A DNA stretch of 64,000 nucleotides from Microvelia longipes (GCA_018340805.1 JACMZG010001908.1:14230145-14294144); one strand, 5' to 3'; shown: positions 34,914 to 47,712, counted from the stretch's first letter. Numbers and translations: made by a program. Notes: a model not told the origin generated them from the letters alone.

Positions 34914-35926
34914 TTACTTTTCCTCATTTATACTGTATAGCTGTATAGGAAAAGTATTGTGTTTGCAAAAAATTCCGAATCCGGGATGGAAACGAAATTA
35001 TCCGTTTCAGGCGTTTTCAAGGCCTCCTGAGTGGTTTTCGCAAAGTTGTCTGTCTGTATATGTGTGTGTGTCTGTTATCATCGTAGCGCCCAGTGTATTT
35101 ATACTAGAGATTTAGGCCGGTATTCAAAGACGTTTTCCTAACATTTTCATTCCTAACATAGGAGAATGTTAGGAAAATTTTAGGAAAATGTTAGGAGAAA
35201 GTTAGGAAAATGTTAGGAGAAAGTTAGGAAAATGTTAGGAAACGTCTTTGAATACGGGCCTTAGAAATAGAGACTATTTAGACTATGCTAGTAAGTCTAT
35301 GCTAGACTTCTAGAAACCTAGAAATTACTACCAAAATCAGTCCACCGCAGTAGTTGTGCTATTCAGAAAATAATTGTTTATGACGTCATTAACCCGCAAT
35401 AATGACTCGGCGAAAACTTCGAAAAATCATAAAACGCGGAAAAATGATGCGGTCGGATTGAGATTTAGCGCACATGTGACTATGTATAAGACTAACACTT
35501 GTGCTACGTTTCATCTCATTATCAGCATTAGTTGAATTTTTATTGAATGACTTGTGTAGGTTTTTAGATAATGGTCCAATTAAAATGAAAATTGGTACAA
35601 GTGTAATACCATTACTTAATAAATAAGTACACAACGTTTCGTTTCAATACGACAAGCATATCCATGATTTTTGTTGGATCATAAAAATTAAGGAGCATTG
35701 AGCGTGGTCAGGGTCAGTGCTTTATTGGTGACCGCTGAGAAAGATACGGTAGCATCTTCGCTTGTTGCAGTATAACTTTGGCTTTTAAAGGCATGTTGCA
35801 GTATAACTTTGGCTGACTGTATTTCTGAGGACGAGCTAAGCGAGTCCGAAGCAGGGAGGATGAGCGTGCGAATCTGATGTAATGAGGAAAAGTTCCGAGG
35901 AACCCCGCACCCGATTTTTTTAAGTT
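34914..35926 (+). repeat. 5S-like repeat family, full copy B
   Basis: Both ends are present: TTACTTTTCCTCATTTATAC on the left, GAGGAAAAGTTCCGAGGAAC and CCCGCACCCGATTTTTTT on the right. The 5S block is at 35,672-35,745. A PIF-like MITE and some extra sequence interrupt the left third, and the phrase TTGCAGTATAACTTTGGCT is duplicated in the tail. Confidence 0.82.
35115..35260. mobile_element. PIF/Harbinger-like hairpin MITE, copy 3, nested
   Basis: Ends GGCCGGTATTCAAAGACG and CGTCTTTGAATACGGGCC, with repeated AGGAAAATGTTAGGAGAAAG inside. TTA duplicates on both sides (35,112-35,114, 35,261-35,263). It sits inside a 5S-like repeat copy, so it is younger than that copy. Confidence 0.88.
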
Positions 35927-36209
35927 GTATTGTGTTGGACGATTTAAATTCATTTATACTTCTGTGACGAAGTTAGTGCTATTGATATTATTAAAATACA
36001 TAAAATAATCTTTTTACTTAGCACAACTTTAATGTGACACTATATTTTTATACTGTCTTTAAAATCATAAGGTCAAATCAAGTGTTTTCAATTTATTTCA
36101 CCAGTTTTCATTTTAAATTATTTTATATTTATCTTAACTCATCATTTGATTGATTTCCTTTGGAAAATACAGACAAAATGAGTTACGAGCAGTGCTTGAC
36201 AATCGAGTA

Positions 36210-36345
36210 ACTGCTTAGGTTCGCAGGTAAAGCATAAACCAGAACCACGCAATGGGCATGGTTCTTGCATAAGCAAGAAATGGGTTGTTTAGCACGGAAC
36301 CCATTCTAAATAAACACACAGCGGACCACCGCGCCGGAATTATTT
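36210..36345. repeat. Diverged related repeat beside the next entry
   Basis: TTTAGCACGGAACCCATTCT and GCGGACCACCGCGCCGGAAT resemble the ends of the repeat that follows, but the middle is different. Confidence 0.45.
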
Positions 36346-36365
36346 ATTTAGTAGTTGTAAACTTA

Positions 36366-36476
36366 TATAATGTAAAAAACTATAAAAATTATCATTTCAA
36401 CCAGGATTGTTGTTAAGCACGGAAACACGCATCCAAAGGAAATTCGCCCGACATGCGGACCACCGCGCCAGAATTT
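36366..36476. repeat. Dispersed repeat, copy 1 (CACCGCGCC type)
   Basis: ATTATCATTTCAACCAGGAT, TGTTGTTAAGCACGGAAACA and GCGGACCACCGCGCCAGAAT recur almost unchanged at 42,520-42,627. Inverted, GGGCGAATTTCC vaguely resembles a tRNA B-box, but no A-box is visible. Confidence 0.7.
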
Positions 36477-36604
36477 GTTATCTATAGCAACCGTTTGTAC
36501 CAATTTTATTTCAATAGTTTACTGACTCAGTAAACCGGGTTATAGATGTCTGTAGGGTTCGTGTCCTCCAAAACAATGATTAAGAAATAGCGCGTTTATA
36601 TTAA

Positions 36605-36707
<103 letters not shown>

Positions 36708-36972
36708 TTTGCGAAACGGATTCCTAGTGATGGTACCTTTGGGCCTCAAGATAAAAATTCGCTAATTACATGTAAAGTGCCATGTAATAAAAATTTTCAA
36801 TAATCAACTACAAATAAGACAAAATAACCAATACACAAGACTAACATTATATAATGATGAATATGAAAGATTGTAAAATAAAAATTTTTCAAAAACTTTT
36901 ATAAAACTAAGTTATCTATTTATCTACATGAATATGCCCTAAATAAAAAACATATTTTGTAAAAATTGTTAG

Positions 36973-36986
36973 GGGGGGGGGGGGGT
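36973..36986. repeat. Poly(G) run
   Basis: Fourteen or so consecutive G in AT-rich DNA. Its length is likely uncertain in the assembly. Confidence 0.8.
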
Positions 36987-38089
36987 CACCTGACTCTTTA
37001 GAAAACCGGCTCTTTTAATTATCATATATATGTTACCGGACAGTAAAATGAATTTTTTGAGTGAATTTACTCATGAAATGTGTAAATGTAAAATTACCTT
37101 GCTCGACTTTAAAAATTGTCAAAGTTAAGATATAAGACTTAAGACACTGCTTTGTGATTTTTGGTATGTAAAATTTAGTTCGAGGTCTTTATTTTGTTCT
37201 GTATGATTGTAATTGTAATTTCTAAGTGATTATGTATCATATTTTCAAAGGACTATCAAGTAGTTTATTCCAGTAATAGAAACTGAGTTACGAAAAGTTA
37301 TTTAGGGTCATTTGATTCATCCATCAACTTACGTCAGAGATTCTAATTACCGATCTAAATTTAGGTTCAATTTGTTCTCTTTATTATTACTCGGGATAAT
37401 AAACGAGTCTTGGAGTGGTTAAAGGGAAAAGTAATGTATTTTGGAAATGTCGAACATATCGTCGAATATGCAGTCCGGACAATCTGTCACTCCGGGTTAA
37501 CTAATTAAAATAAAAGGGGAAGTAAGTCTTAAAGGAGCCAAAGAAAACATTCCGACTGATTTGTAAGTAGAATGTTGACTCAGCCGGGAACGTCCTAAAT
37601 AAAACTTTTTCCTAAAAACCCTTTTGAACCGAATCTTAACAAACTTCGACTGTTTTTAAATGGACTACAATTTTATTTTAACGAATTCTCGTCATAAAAT
37701 GAAGTTTATAAGACTGTTCTAATGTTTTTTTTTGTATTTAACATCTAGGTCAACAAATAAAATAAAATTTGCGAAAACTAAATATTTTCAAGCGAAAACA
37801 ATCAAATAGAATTAGACACAAGAAGTAGCCCTGATGTACACCTAAAAGTTTTGTTTCCTCTGTAGTTGTTTGTTGTTTTATTTAGTGGTATTTGTTTAGT
37901 GGATCTAAACGAAGCCATTAAAGAAAAGATTGTGTAAACAATCGATAAAGTTTGATTTTCTTGATACTAATTGATACTTGTAAGATAGTAAGGTGTTTGC
38001 TTTTCGAAACCCACCCAGGTGTTTCGGCTTTTATTAGAGAAATCGATAACTTTATCAAATAAGCAAAAAAAATCCTTTTGTTAAATCTA

Positions 38090-38600
38090 TAGAGATAGAG
38101 GGGTTTTATGGGTTGAATTTCGAAACATCGAAAAAGTAACCTGAACTACTTCTATCATTAAAATAATCAAATAAACAATGCAAAATTATAGTAACTTGTA
38201 TAGTAGAGCGTTTACAATACAAATAACACAATGTGTGAAAAGCAGACGGAAATTGATAACTATAAACTTAACTCACTAACTAACTAACTAACTAACTCAG
38301 TTGGAGTTCCCAAATAGGAGAAAAAAAAAGATGTCACTCCACTTAGTATATATTTATTGACAGAGGCGACTTTCAAACTTAACAGTTCATCATCAGTGCT
38401 CACCAACAAAGTAACCAAGTTAACCAAAGTTAACCAAGTAAGTAAGTCGGCTCTGTCAATAAATATATAATAAGTGGAGTGACATCTTTCTTTTTTCTCC
38501 CACATTAGAAAAGGTTTCAATGAGGTTACTCAGAACCTCTGAAAGCTCAAAAAGATGTATCAAGTTTCTTAATGTATTGAAGTAGGCTTTGCCTTCCCCA
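38090..38600. mobile_element. MITE family D, copy split by another MITE
   Basis: One side has GAATTTCGAAACATCGAAAAAGT-type sequence and AACCTGAACTACTTC; the other has AGGTTTCAATGAGGTTACTC and GAGATGTATCAAG-like sequence ending TTAATGTATTGA. The same order occurs at 46,004-46,365 and 47,360-47,712. A hairpin MITE (38,317-38,500) interrupts it. Confidence 0.6.
38317..38500. mobile_element. Hairpin MITE (about 50-bp arms)
   Basis: GGAGAAAAAAAAAGATGTCA, CTCCACTTAGTATATATTTA and TTGACAGAG on the left recur inverted on the right. The loop has repeated GTTAACCAAG words. Confidence 0.82.
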
Positions 38601-38944
38601 GTTATTTGTCTCTATGGTTAAATCAGACAAAACGAAAGTTGTTTTTTTTTGTATTTATTTTCCATTAGTTTGACAATTCTATCACTGTAATCATAATATT
38701 TGATAATAAAATCAAATTTCAGAGTTATTATCACAGGTTTATTTACTGCAGTAATTAAACATTAGACAATAATACTTCACTAACAATCTGCTGATTGTAA
38801 GAAGAGAGAAACAAATTATATTAAGAAAAAATAGATAAATAAATAGCGGGGTTGGTTGTGGTCATGTGTATTGATTTATTAATACAACCAGCTTACAAAT
38901 AAATAATATATATAAATATATACTTTCTGGTGTTTATGCGTTTG

Positions 38945-39030
38945 TACTTTGCGGTAAAATTTTATGTAATAACTTACGTTATTAATTTACACGTCGTAAT
39001 AACTTACGTTATTATTTTATAAGTCGTAAT
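38945..39030. repeat. Two tandem TAATAACTTACGTTATTA units
   Basis: The near-palindrome TAATAACTTACGTTATTA occurs twice with CGTCGTAA-type spacers, period about 36 bp. Confidence 0.6.
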
Positions 39031-40354
39031 AAAAATAAAAATAAAATGCCCGTTTTAGGGCCTTTCGGTCCATCAGGGTCATCATGTTGCGAATAGCGGC
39101 ATATGCCGTCAATAGAAAAAATTTCGCGTGTTGAGAATGTTTGTTGCAAACAACGTGATTTGTTTGTGAGTATTATTTAGAACTTGTAGCGACATCTATT
39201 GGTTATTTGGGGTATTAGCTAACTTCTCGTGTCACTGATAAGTGGCAGTAGTGTCATCTATTTATCTAAAAACGTAAAAGAATGCCGTGAGTCTTAGACC
39301 ACGGCACGCATCTCATTCGCTCTTGGCATTTAAACCTTTCCTAACTCTTCTCCTATAGCCCTTTGATTAACATATTTATGACACCTCTTTACCAAAATCA
39401 GTACCAACGAAGTAGCGACATTGAACTTATTTTTTAACTCGGTAAGAAATAAAAAGATAAAAATAGACAAAATATTTTACTAAAATATTTTAACCACTCT
39501 TGGATTCATGTTCAAATCGCACATTTGAACTGTTTCATATAAATCATACTTGGTCCCCTCTTGTTTGATAACAGTGAATATTAATCAAACCCTGCTGATG
39601 GATAGCCTGTTATGTATAGTTGTGTTTTGGTAATTTTTTACTAAGATCGGCCCGGAGGTGGACCTGTCTTTGATCGAGTTTGTGTTTATTCATAACGAGT
39701 TCTATTTCATATTCATTTAAATATATTAAAAATTGTCCAAACATGTATTATAATTATTTTGCAGTAGTAAAAAACTTATTTGAGTAAAAATATGGTTTTT
39801 GTTTTTAAAAAAATATGTAATTCAACATTAATATGTTGACAGTTCCATTTAACACAGGGTTAATTTATTTGTCAAGTCGTCAAATCAACGAGAATAGTGA
39901 TTAAGATATGCAAGAAAGCTGCAGTAACGCCTCGGGAAACACGATTTCAGTAAAAAAGTAAGAACAATTGTTTCCCCTGACCTCGCGCCGTCGGCATTAA
40001 CGCGACATTCATATTATATGTCAACCATTATATTCATCAATATTACGATTTTATAAATTAATTAACCATATTTATTTAACAATTATTAAATGATAATAGA
40101 ATAGCATAATTCTTTAAATACCAAAACTATGATCACATTTATTTTTAACATAAAGTTTATGCACAAATAAACTTACATTTCTTTGACAAGAGCAAAAAAA
40201 AAAAAAACATTTATTATAATTTATGTATACTATACATGTATTGCATTGTATAGACAGTATAAAACAATCAGTAGAACATAAAAATTACGTAAGGGAAACT
40301 ACCCAGGTCCAAGATAAAGTTGAGTACTTCAATGTAGAAAAGCAAAAAAGCCTC

Positions 40355-40442
40355 CACAAGAAGGGGGAAGTTTTTCTTCTGGCAGGTCCCGCAACCAGAG
40401 ACCGAACTACATTCCAATACCCCCGCAGCCAAAGGGTTAAAG
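40355..40442. other. Possible piggyBac-like terminus
   Basis: CCCGCAGCCAAAGGGTTAA is the inverse of TTAACCCTTTGGCTGCGGG, which resembles piggyBac-type ends with their TTAA target. No matching opposite end or transposase frame was found. Confidence 0.3.
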
Positions 40443-41894
40443 TGGATCATTGCATTCGAATTAGGATGGTTACCTCATCACTAAAATAAGATCTAAGCGT
40501 CGTGTTGAGATTTAATGAATCAAAGAACAAATAAACGCATCCAATTTAAAAAAGAAATAATGAATGTAAAGTGTTGGATTAAGTAACGAAATTTGACTAT
40601 CAAGGGTGTTCCACAGGGCTAATTCTCGTGACCAAATCTGTTTTTATTATTTTGGTATTTTTGTTTAATTTTGGTAATTATTTTTACAGCTTCTTGATTA
40701 TCATCAAGCCATTCTCATGTTTTTAATTCGTGAGATAACATATTCATAATAAAAAATCTCATAAGCGTCATTTTCATGTTGAAAATTCACCAAAAGAAAA
40801 TAATTATGAATATTTATTGCATTTCAAATGGTAAAAGATATAACAAAATTTACTGTATTTTTACAGTTAATGATAATTCTTGCAATTTTAATATTTCGAA
40901 ATACTATACCAAGTTCTATTTGTTTGTTTTTACAAAGTTTAAAAGATCGCTAGAGCTTGAAATCATCGTCAAAACTAGCCAGGATTTGTTTATTTTTGGG
41001 GAAACTTCGACAATCAAAAATCTATGGAACAATATTCCAGGGAAATTATAATTTTTGGTGGGAATAAATTTAAAGTGTAGGCCTCATTAGTTATTTTTCC
41101 CAAATTTCGTTAATTTAAGTATCGTAGTTGAAAAGTAGTGTTTTTGAAAATTTTGCCTTTTAAATTTGACTGTTTGACATTTTGTAAATATGAGGGAGGA
41201 AATAGACTAGGGTGGCGAATCCAAACAAATAAACCTGTAGTAGAGCCCTTTTTGCCTACAAAATTTAGGATATAAAAGTAGTGCTTTTGTGAATTTTGGC
41301 TTTTAAATCTAATACTGGATGGTATCACTATGGGAATGAGGTATAAATTGACAATCTTCAGTGTAGAATAAATAATATGCAAAGACTCAATGAAGCGATT
41401 TTAAGCTTTTACTAATATATGCATAATGCAACTTACCCTTCTCTTGCACTCTAACCCCCTCCCCCCAAATAATTCATACCTATAATTCTTTTACCAAAAC
41501 TCTCATTAAGATAACAATCACTCTAAAGATTATTTTCGTTGTAAAAACCCCAATTGGAGCAATTTACGTATTATTTCAAGACCAATATAAACAGAGCAAA
41601 TGTTTACTAAAGGTGACGAATAATTAATGAATAAATAAATAAATTTAAATGTATAATTTATGTAATTAATTAACATTAAGTCATGTAAACTTTAATCTTA
41701 TGTAAACAGTTGGATTTGAATCTCTTAAACCTGGTTCAACGAAATTCTAAGAATACAATATTAAAATTTGACTTGTATTGTAGGTTAAAAATATCTTTTC
41801 TTGATTGAAACGCAATTGTAAATAAACTAATTTGCATTTTTACTAATTTTAAATTATTCTACACACAACGTTCCACAAATATCTCCTTATCATC

Positions 41895-42400
41895 TCTTGT
41901 TTCTTTTAGTTTCTCTTTTCCCTTGATCATTTCTTAAAGTTTCTCTTTATTCTCTCTTTATGTTCTCTTATTTCTTTAAGTTTCTCTTTATGCTCTTTTT
42001 ATCTTCTCTTATTTCTTTAAGTTTCTCTTTATCCTCTTTTTATCTTCTCTTATTTCTTCAAGTTTCTCTTTATCCTCTCTTTGTCTTCTCTTATTTCCTT
42101 GAGTTTCTCATTAGCCTCTCTTGTTTCTTTTAGTTTCTCTTTGTCCTTTCTTAATTATTGTAGTTTCTCTTTGTCCTTTCTTGTTTCTTTTAGTTTCTCT
42201 TTGTTTTCTCTTGTTTCTTTTAGTTTCTCTTTGTTCTATCTTGTTTCTTTTAGTTTCTCTTTGTTCTCCCTTGTTTCTTTACCTTTCCCTTCACTCCTTC
42301 TTGTTTTATTTAGTTTTAGTTCCTCTTTGTCCTCTCACATTTCTTTAAGTTTCTCTTTTATCCTCACTTGTTTCTCTTTTGGTTCTGGTTCTTTTATTTC
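41895..42400. repeat. 30-bp pyrimidine-rich minisatellite, about 17 copies
   Basis: Unit TTTCTCTTTGTCCTTTCTTG + TTTCTTTTAG, 30 bp, with graded divergence (CTTATTTCTTTAAG forms at the left). One strand is almost all C/T. Confidence 0.93.
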
Positions 42401-42519
42401 CATTCTCTTGGATGAAAATAATATTATAATGAAATGAAATTCCCTTCCTTTTGTTTAATCGGGTACCTGGTACCTCGAAATCAAAGATCGTAGGTATTTG
42501 TATAAAGTACTTGTATAAT

Positions 42520-42627
42520 GTAATATACTATATAAAAATTATCATTCCAACCAGGATTGTTGTTAAGCACGGAAACACGCATCCCAAGGAAATTCACCCG
42601 ACATGCGGACCACCGCGCCAGAATTTT
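42520..42627. repeat. Dispersed repeat, copy 2 (CACCGCGCC type)
   Basis: Close copy of the 36,366-36,476 sequence in the same orientation, with about 95 percent agreement by eye over the 75-bp core. A short 5S-family right-end piece (AATCGGGTACCTGGTACCTC) lies just upstream at 42,457. Confidence 0.7.
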
Positions 42628-42719
42628 TTAAATTAAAATAGACAATTATTTACATTTTATTATTCTAGCTTAGTGGCTTGCAAGAAAAAACATTGTAAAT
42701 CTCATTACTATTATTATTA

Positions 42720-43005
42720 ACATGTAACATAACAATGTAACACTGTAATTTAATAACAATGTAACACTGTAATGTAACAACAATGTAACACTGTAATATA
42801 TCAACAATGTAAATCTTATTACTATTATTAATTTTTGTCATTTAAAATTATCAGCCATTTATATTTTTGTTTCACTTTTTACAATTCATTACTTATAAAC
42901 AATGTAAGTGTAATGTAACAACAATGTTACACTGTAACACTGTAATGTAACAACAATGTAACACTGTAATGTATCAACAATATAGCACTGTAATGTATCA
43001 ACAAT
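42720..43005. repeat. 24-bp minisatellite (TGTAACACTGTAATGTAACA ACAA)
   Basis: Units of 24 bp in two blocks (42,720-42,810 and 42,898-43,008), separated by a non-repeat segment that itself occurs twice. Confidence 0.88.
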
Positions 43006-43098
43006 GTAAATCTTATTACTATTATTATTAATTTTTGTCATTTAAAATTATCAGCCATTTATATTTTTGATTCACTTTTTACAATTCATTACTTATAT
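42812..43098. repeat. Duplicated 88-bp segment flanking minisatellite blocks
   Basis: 42,812-42,898 and 43,009-43,098 are almost identical (ATCTTATTACTATTATTA, TTTGTCATTTAAAATTATCA, TTCACTTTTTACAATTCATT). The pair and the intervening 24-bp units form a higher-order repeat of about 197 bp. Confidence 0.88.
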
Positions 43099-43825
43099 AT
43101 TTTTGTTTTTTGTATTTTAACATTGTTTTTGGACACATTGTATCTGTTTATGTATTAATTCACCTTATTAACCACGAAATATATTATGTATAAAATATTA
43201 CTCTCATAAAAATGTCAAAAAGTGCAAGATACATAAAGCAATATTTTTAGAATAAACAAAAGGAAAATATTTAAATAACTTGTAAACTACCCACAAATGA
43301 GCTGACTTCGGACACCAAGAAAAAAACTTAAATAAACAGATTAATAAATTAGTTTGGGTTGAGACGAGGCAGATGAGTAAACATATCGCTAGGCCAGGCC
43401 CGCACTACACCGCCCCGCAGTGTTGTTAGAAATAACACATCTTACGGAGACTCCTAAATCCTTGCCGAGCACACCTGCCTTGGGGGTGAGACTGTTTTTC
43501 AAAATAACATTCCTCTATATTTTCTTTAAAAACATTTTGAATTGTTAATGATCTTTTTTTAGAAAGGATTGATTCTTCATTTGTTACTTGGCAACAATTT
43601 TTTAATGGTATGTTTAATTAATGTAAAGATTATTGAATTTAATATGTGATGAAACAATTATCTCTGGTCTTCTTGTCCTTTCTTTTTCTTGAAAAAAAGG
43701 TTTGGGCATTACCTTTCTATTATTTCATTTTCATTGTTTTTTGTGTCAATAAACTTTATCTGTATTTAATATACTTTATATTAATGACACTTATAAAGAA
43801 AATTATATACATAAAATCCCCAATC

Positions 43826-44217
43826 TTGAAGAAACGTAATCTCCAACCTGGGAACAATGTTACTCTCAAAATCTGGAACTCTGGAAGGAACGTAACGCCA
43901 AATATGAATAAAAGTTTACCCCCAATATGGAGGACAAGTAACGCCAAATCTGAATGAAAATTTACCCCCAACATGAAGAGAACGTAACGCTCAATATAAA
44001 TGGAAATCAACCCCCCCCCCTATATGGAGGGAACGTAACGCTAAATCTGGATGAAAATTTACCCCCAATATGGAGGGAAAGTAACGCATAAAATGAATGA
44101 AAGTTTACCCCCAATATGGAGGGAAAGTAACGCAAAATAAATGAAAGTTTACTCCCAATATGGAGGAAACGTAACGCCCAAATCTGAATGAAAATGTATC
44201 CCCAATATGGAGTTAAC
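43826..44217. repeat. 46-bp minisatellite, about eight copies
   Basis: Unit made of GTAACGC, CAAATCTGAATGAAAATTTA and CCCCCAATATGGAGGGAA. The left units are diverged. Ends at the left side of a 5S-like fragment. Confidence 0.92.
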
Positions 44218-44259
44218 TTAAAACAGGTGAAAAAATAAAACATTATATTTAATTTAAAA

Positions 44260-44705
44260 AAATAGGGTGCGGGGACGGCACCCGCAACCGATGCCTGGAT
44301 GGGTTGCTGGGGACGCAACCCATCCAGGCACTAATCTAGCTCGATGCCGCCTAATCTTTATGATCAAACAAAAACCGTAGATATACTTGTCGTACGGCAA
44401 ACATATCTATAAAGAAACTTATTTATGACGCAAAGGAATATTTTTGCACCAAATTTCAGCTAAATTAGATTTTTCTGAGTTTTTACTATTTTAAAAAAAA
44501 ATTATACACACGTGATTTGATAAATGAACCAATGCAGATAATTAGATAAAATTTCCGCGTTTTGTGAATTTTTTTTCTGAGACATTATTGGGGGTAATAA
44601 CGGCCTAATAACAATTATTTTCCAGGTAGCACAACTAGACCTAAAGATAGATTTTTGTACCAAGCTTCAACTGCTCGCATAAATATGCTGGTTTTTAATT
44701 TAATT
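44260..44705 (-). repeat. 5S-like repeat family, copy G
   Basis: Right end GGGTGCGGGGACGGCACCCG, then a hairpin-duplicated C-box segment, an A-box-like stretch near 44,341-44,372, ATACTTGTCGTACG, and the ACATTATTGGGGGTAATAAC landmark. It lacks the usual GCGAAGC tail and the left end. Confidence 0.68.
44292..44330. repeat. Perfect 16-bp hairpin containing the 5S C-box motif
   Basis: TGCCTGGATGGGTTGC and its exact inverse GCAACCCATCCAGGCA around a 7-nt loop. The stem is the CCTGGATGGGT C-box region of the family duplicated in inverse. Confidence 0.88.
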
Positions 44706-46003
44706 TCAACCATTGGCTTTTAGCATATTTTTATCAGAAAAAACCCTAATAAGGTTCTTCATATCGCGAAATTTTTTTTCACCTCTCAGAATTTTCATCA
44801 CGGATCACATTTGATGGAGATATCCCGTACGTGTAAGTGGACCTAATAATATTAAATTGTTCTAAGCTATATTAATTTAAAAGTAGGTATTAATTAAAAT
44901 ATGAAAAAATGCTGAGAGAACTTCACGGAGTGATATTTAAATATGTTTATTAAAGATAGGGAGGGGGTGACGACAGCACGCGGCATATTGTCCCGCTTAG
45001 TTACAATTGAATAGACTAATTAGTTTTAACAATAACTTGAGAGGAATAAGCCAAGAGGTTTTTCTATCTGTTATCACCAGCCACCACAAACCTAAAGGAT
45101 TATATGTAAATGAAGAGAAATCCAGAGTTATCCAAGTTCGGGAAAAAGGATGAGTTGGATAATCCGCTGCGTAGCACCGCTGGAAAAATTTGAATACAAA
45201 TTGAGGGTGAGCAAGTTAAGAAGAGGGATAAGCTGCTATTGTGTAAGGGCCAATTGTACGGCAATAATAACAAAGAGAGACCTCTCTACGGGGAAGCGAT
45301 AATTGTCGGCAAGGCTTGTTTTCATAGCGAGAGCGCTTTTCTATAGAAAGAGTTTTTAAACTCTTTGTCTTTTCCACAGCCTTTTCCCCAAAAAGCTCTC
45401 CCTTAAAATAAACACACCACTCCCCGTTTATAAAACCCCTCCCCCTTAGTTTTCATCATGTGTTTCTCTCCTCTATAAAACTAAAAGTGATAGAAAATTT
45501 TCACAAACTGCTCCAGTTAATTTCACTCCCCCTACGTTAAACAGTTTGATTGAGTCTAAAGAAAACACTCGGAGTAATGCGCTCCTATTCAACCCCTGTA
45601 GCAATTTGTAATGCGATAATGCTGTGGGCAAATACACGTGCCCACACCACGTGTGTATTTTGACTATATAATGTCAAATCACTCGGTAGTCAATCAATAA
45701 ACCATTAAATTATCCATTGAACTATTCCCTGAAAAAAACTAAAAATTACAATTTTCGTCTCTCAAAGAATTTAAAAATTTTCATACGCAGTTTTTCAGTT
45801 AATTAAATATTTTGTTCTGAAATTGGATCCACCTAGAAAGGAGAGAAGTCAGAAAGTATTTATCACGACCCTCATCTATCAGTTTATCTAGTTTTACTAG
45901 AATAAACTAATACAAGTTTATTTTATTCATAGTCTAAGTTTTAAAGCACAACTAGTTGTTCTAACTACAAAGTCACCTCATGTTCTTGTCTATTTATCCA
46001 CAG

Positions 46004-46365
46004 AGATACAAACTAGAGGGAGTATATAGCCTATCTAAATACATTAAGATGCCTGAAATATTTCTTGGGGCTCTCAAGGGCTCTGTGTAACCTCATTGAA
46101 ACCTCCTTAATAATTAATAATAATTAATAATAATAATTATTAATAATTAATAATTAATAGTGAGTTAAGGTTATAATAAATCAATTGTTTTCGTCTTCCC
46201 GCACATTGTTTGTGTTTTGATTTGTATTTTTAACGTTTTACTATATAAGTTATTGTAATTTTGTACTGATAATTGGATTATATTATAAGCGAAGGAGGTC
46301 AGGTTACTTTTTCGATGTTTCAAAATTTAACCTATAGGGCCCCTCTAGTAATAATATCTATATGT
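46004..46365. mobile_element. MITE family D, nearly complete copy
   Basis: Ends AGAGATACAAACTAGAGGGA and, inverted, ATATAGATATTATTACTAGAGGGG. Inner landmarks: GGGCTCTGTGTAACCTCATT, GTCTTCCCGCACATTGTTTG, GTCAGGTTACTTTTTCGATG, CCTATAGGGCCCC. About 360 bp, non-coding, with an ATTAATAAT run inside. Confidence 0.7.
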
Positions 46366-47359
46366 ATATTAATCCACTAAGCCACAATCCAATCCAAACT
46401 CTGAATCAACGAAAGTAACCAGTTGTCAACCTCATGGGGAGCTTTTCGAGTTCCCGCAACAAATCATTTTTTAAACATCCTTCAATATGGGATTTTTCAT
46501 ATAACCTAACTTTCATTAATGGAAAATAATATTTAACAATTTATTTCTTTTGAAATAAATAGAAGAACATACAGTTTAACTAAAACGCTTAAAATGTAAC
46601 CTTAAATATTAAACAAATTTGAATGAATTAACTTTTTGTCAAATTCTACATTCGCGATTCAAAGTCCGTAGTAGCACCACCGTCGCTGATAAAAAAATAA
46701 TAACAAAAGGGTGATGAACGTCATAATATTTATATGGGTTTCTTATAATGTTTTCTTTTTTTCACGATTAACCTTTAAATTTTTTCTTGAAGCGACTTAT
46801 TTTTTAATTAATTTTAGGGTGATTAAACTCACTAAAGCCAGTGTTTCTTCATGGAAAACCCTTTTAAATGGGTTGTTACGAGTTTTTAAATAAACTAATA
46901 ACAGGGTAAAATCAAATCACAATATAGAGTTTTAATTTATTTATTGTTAATTAATTTTACTTTTGAATAATTTCAGTTGGCAACAATTCACGAAGTTACT
47001 GTTTGACCATTTTTTATAGCTCCGATGCTCATTCAAGTAATTTTTAACTTATTTATCACGAATTAAGTAAAAATATGTTGGAATAATTCATTCGGCTCCC
47101 ATGCTTATGCTATGATAAAAAAATTGATCAATCTTTCGTTTTCCCGTCATTGGTATTGCCAACCTGAAAACTATCTCTTTTAATCGCGAATATAATAATG
47201 GCATTAATGGGAAAAGAGGGCCTGATGTATTTTATCACAGCCTTTAACCAGTCAGTGCTGCCAACTACAAAAATTTACTAAGCTAAATGAATAAATATAA
47301 AAAGTATGAGGTCGTTTTTCGACATTTTTTGGCTGATCAGTTAGCCCGATAGAACTGAC

Positions 47360-47712
47360 ACTCATAAAGATATTATTACTCTCTAGTAATGTTTCACAAT
47401 TTTACCTATAGGGCCCCTCTGGGCCCTATAGGTTAAATTGTGAAACATCAAAAAAGTAAACTGGAAACCCTCTAAAAATATAATAAAATAATAAGTATAA
47501 AATTACAAAAACTTAATACAGTAGAACATTAAAATAAAAATCAAAATACAATCAATGTGCGGGAAGCCGAAATCAATTCATTTATTGTAACCTTAACTCT
47601 CTCCTGAAGGAGGTTTCAATGAGGTTACACAGAGCCCTTGAGAGCCCCAAAATGATGTTTTAGGCTGCTAATGTATTGAGATCCCTCTAGTATGCGTATC
47701 TCTAGGCTGACA
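47360..47712. mobile_element. MITE family D, second copy (opposite orientation)
   Basis: Starts AAAGATATTATTACTCTCTAG and ends GATCCCTCTAGTATGCGTATCTC. It has the CCTATAGGGCCC region duplicated as an inverted repeat, then GTGCGGGAAGCCG, GAGGTTTCAATGAGGTTACA and TAATGTATTGA. Confidence 0.7.

Larger units (their letters stand above)
36710..41890. other. Gene-free AT-rich stretch
   Basis: Apart from the MITEs, the possible piggyBac terminus and a poly(G) run, I see no genes. The phrase TCATAAGCGTCATTTTCAT at 40,757 recurs at 6,742. Open frames at 40,776 and 41,110 look like chance. Confidence 0.45.

Noticed and set aside
43646..44318. Overlapping open frames on both strands
   Set aside because: Caused by the 46-bp minisatellite and flanking AT-rich DNA.
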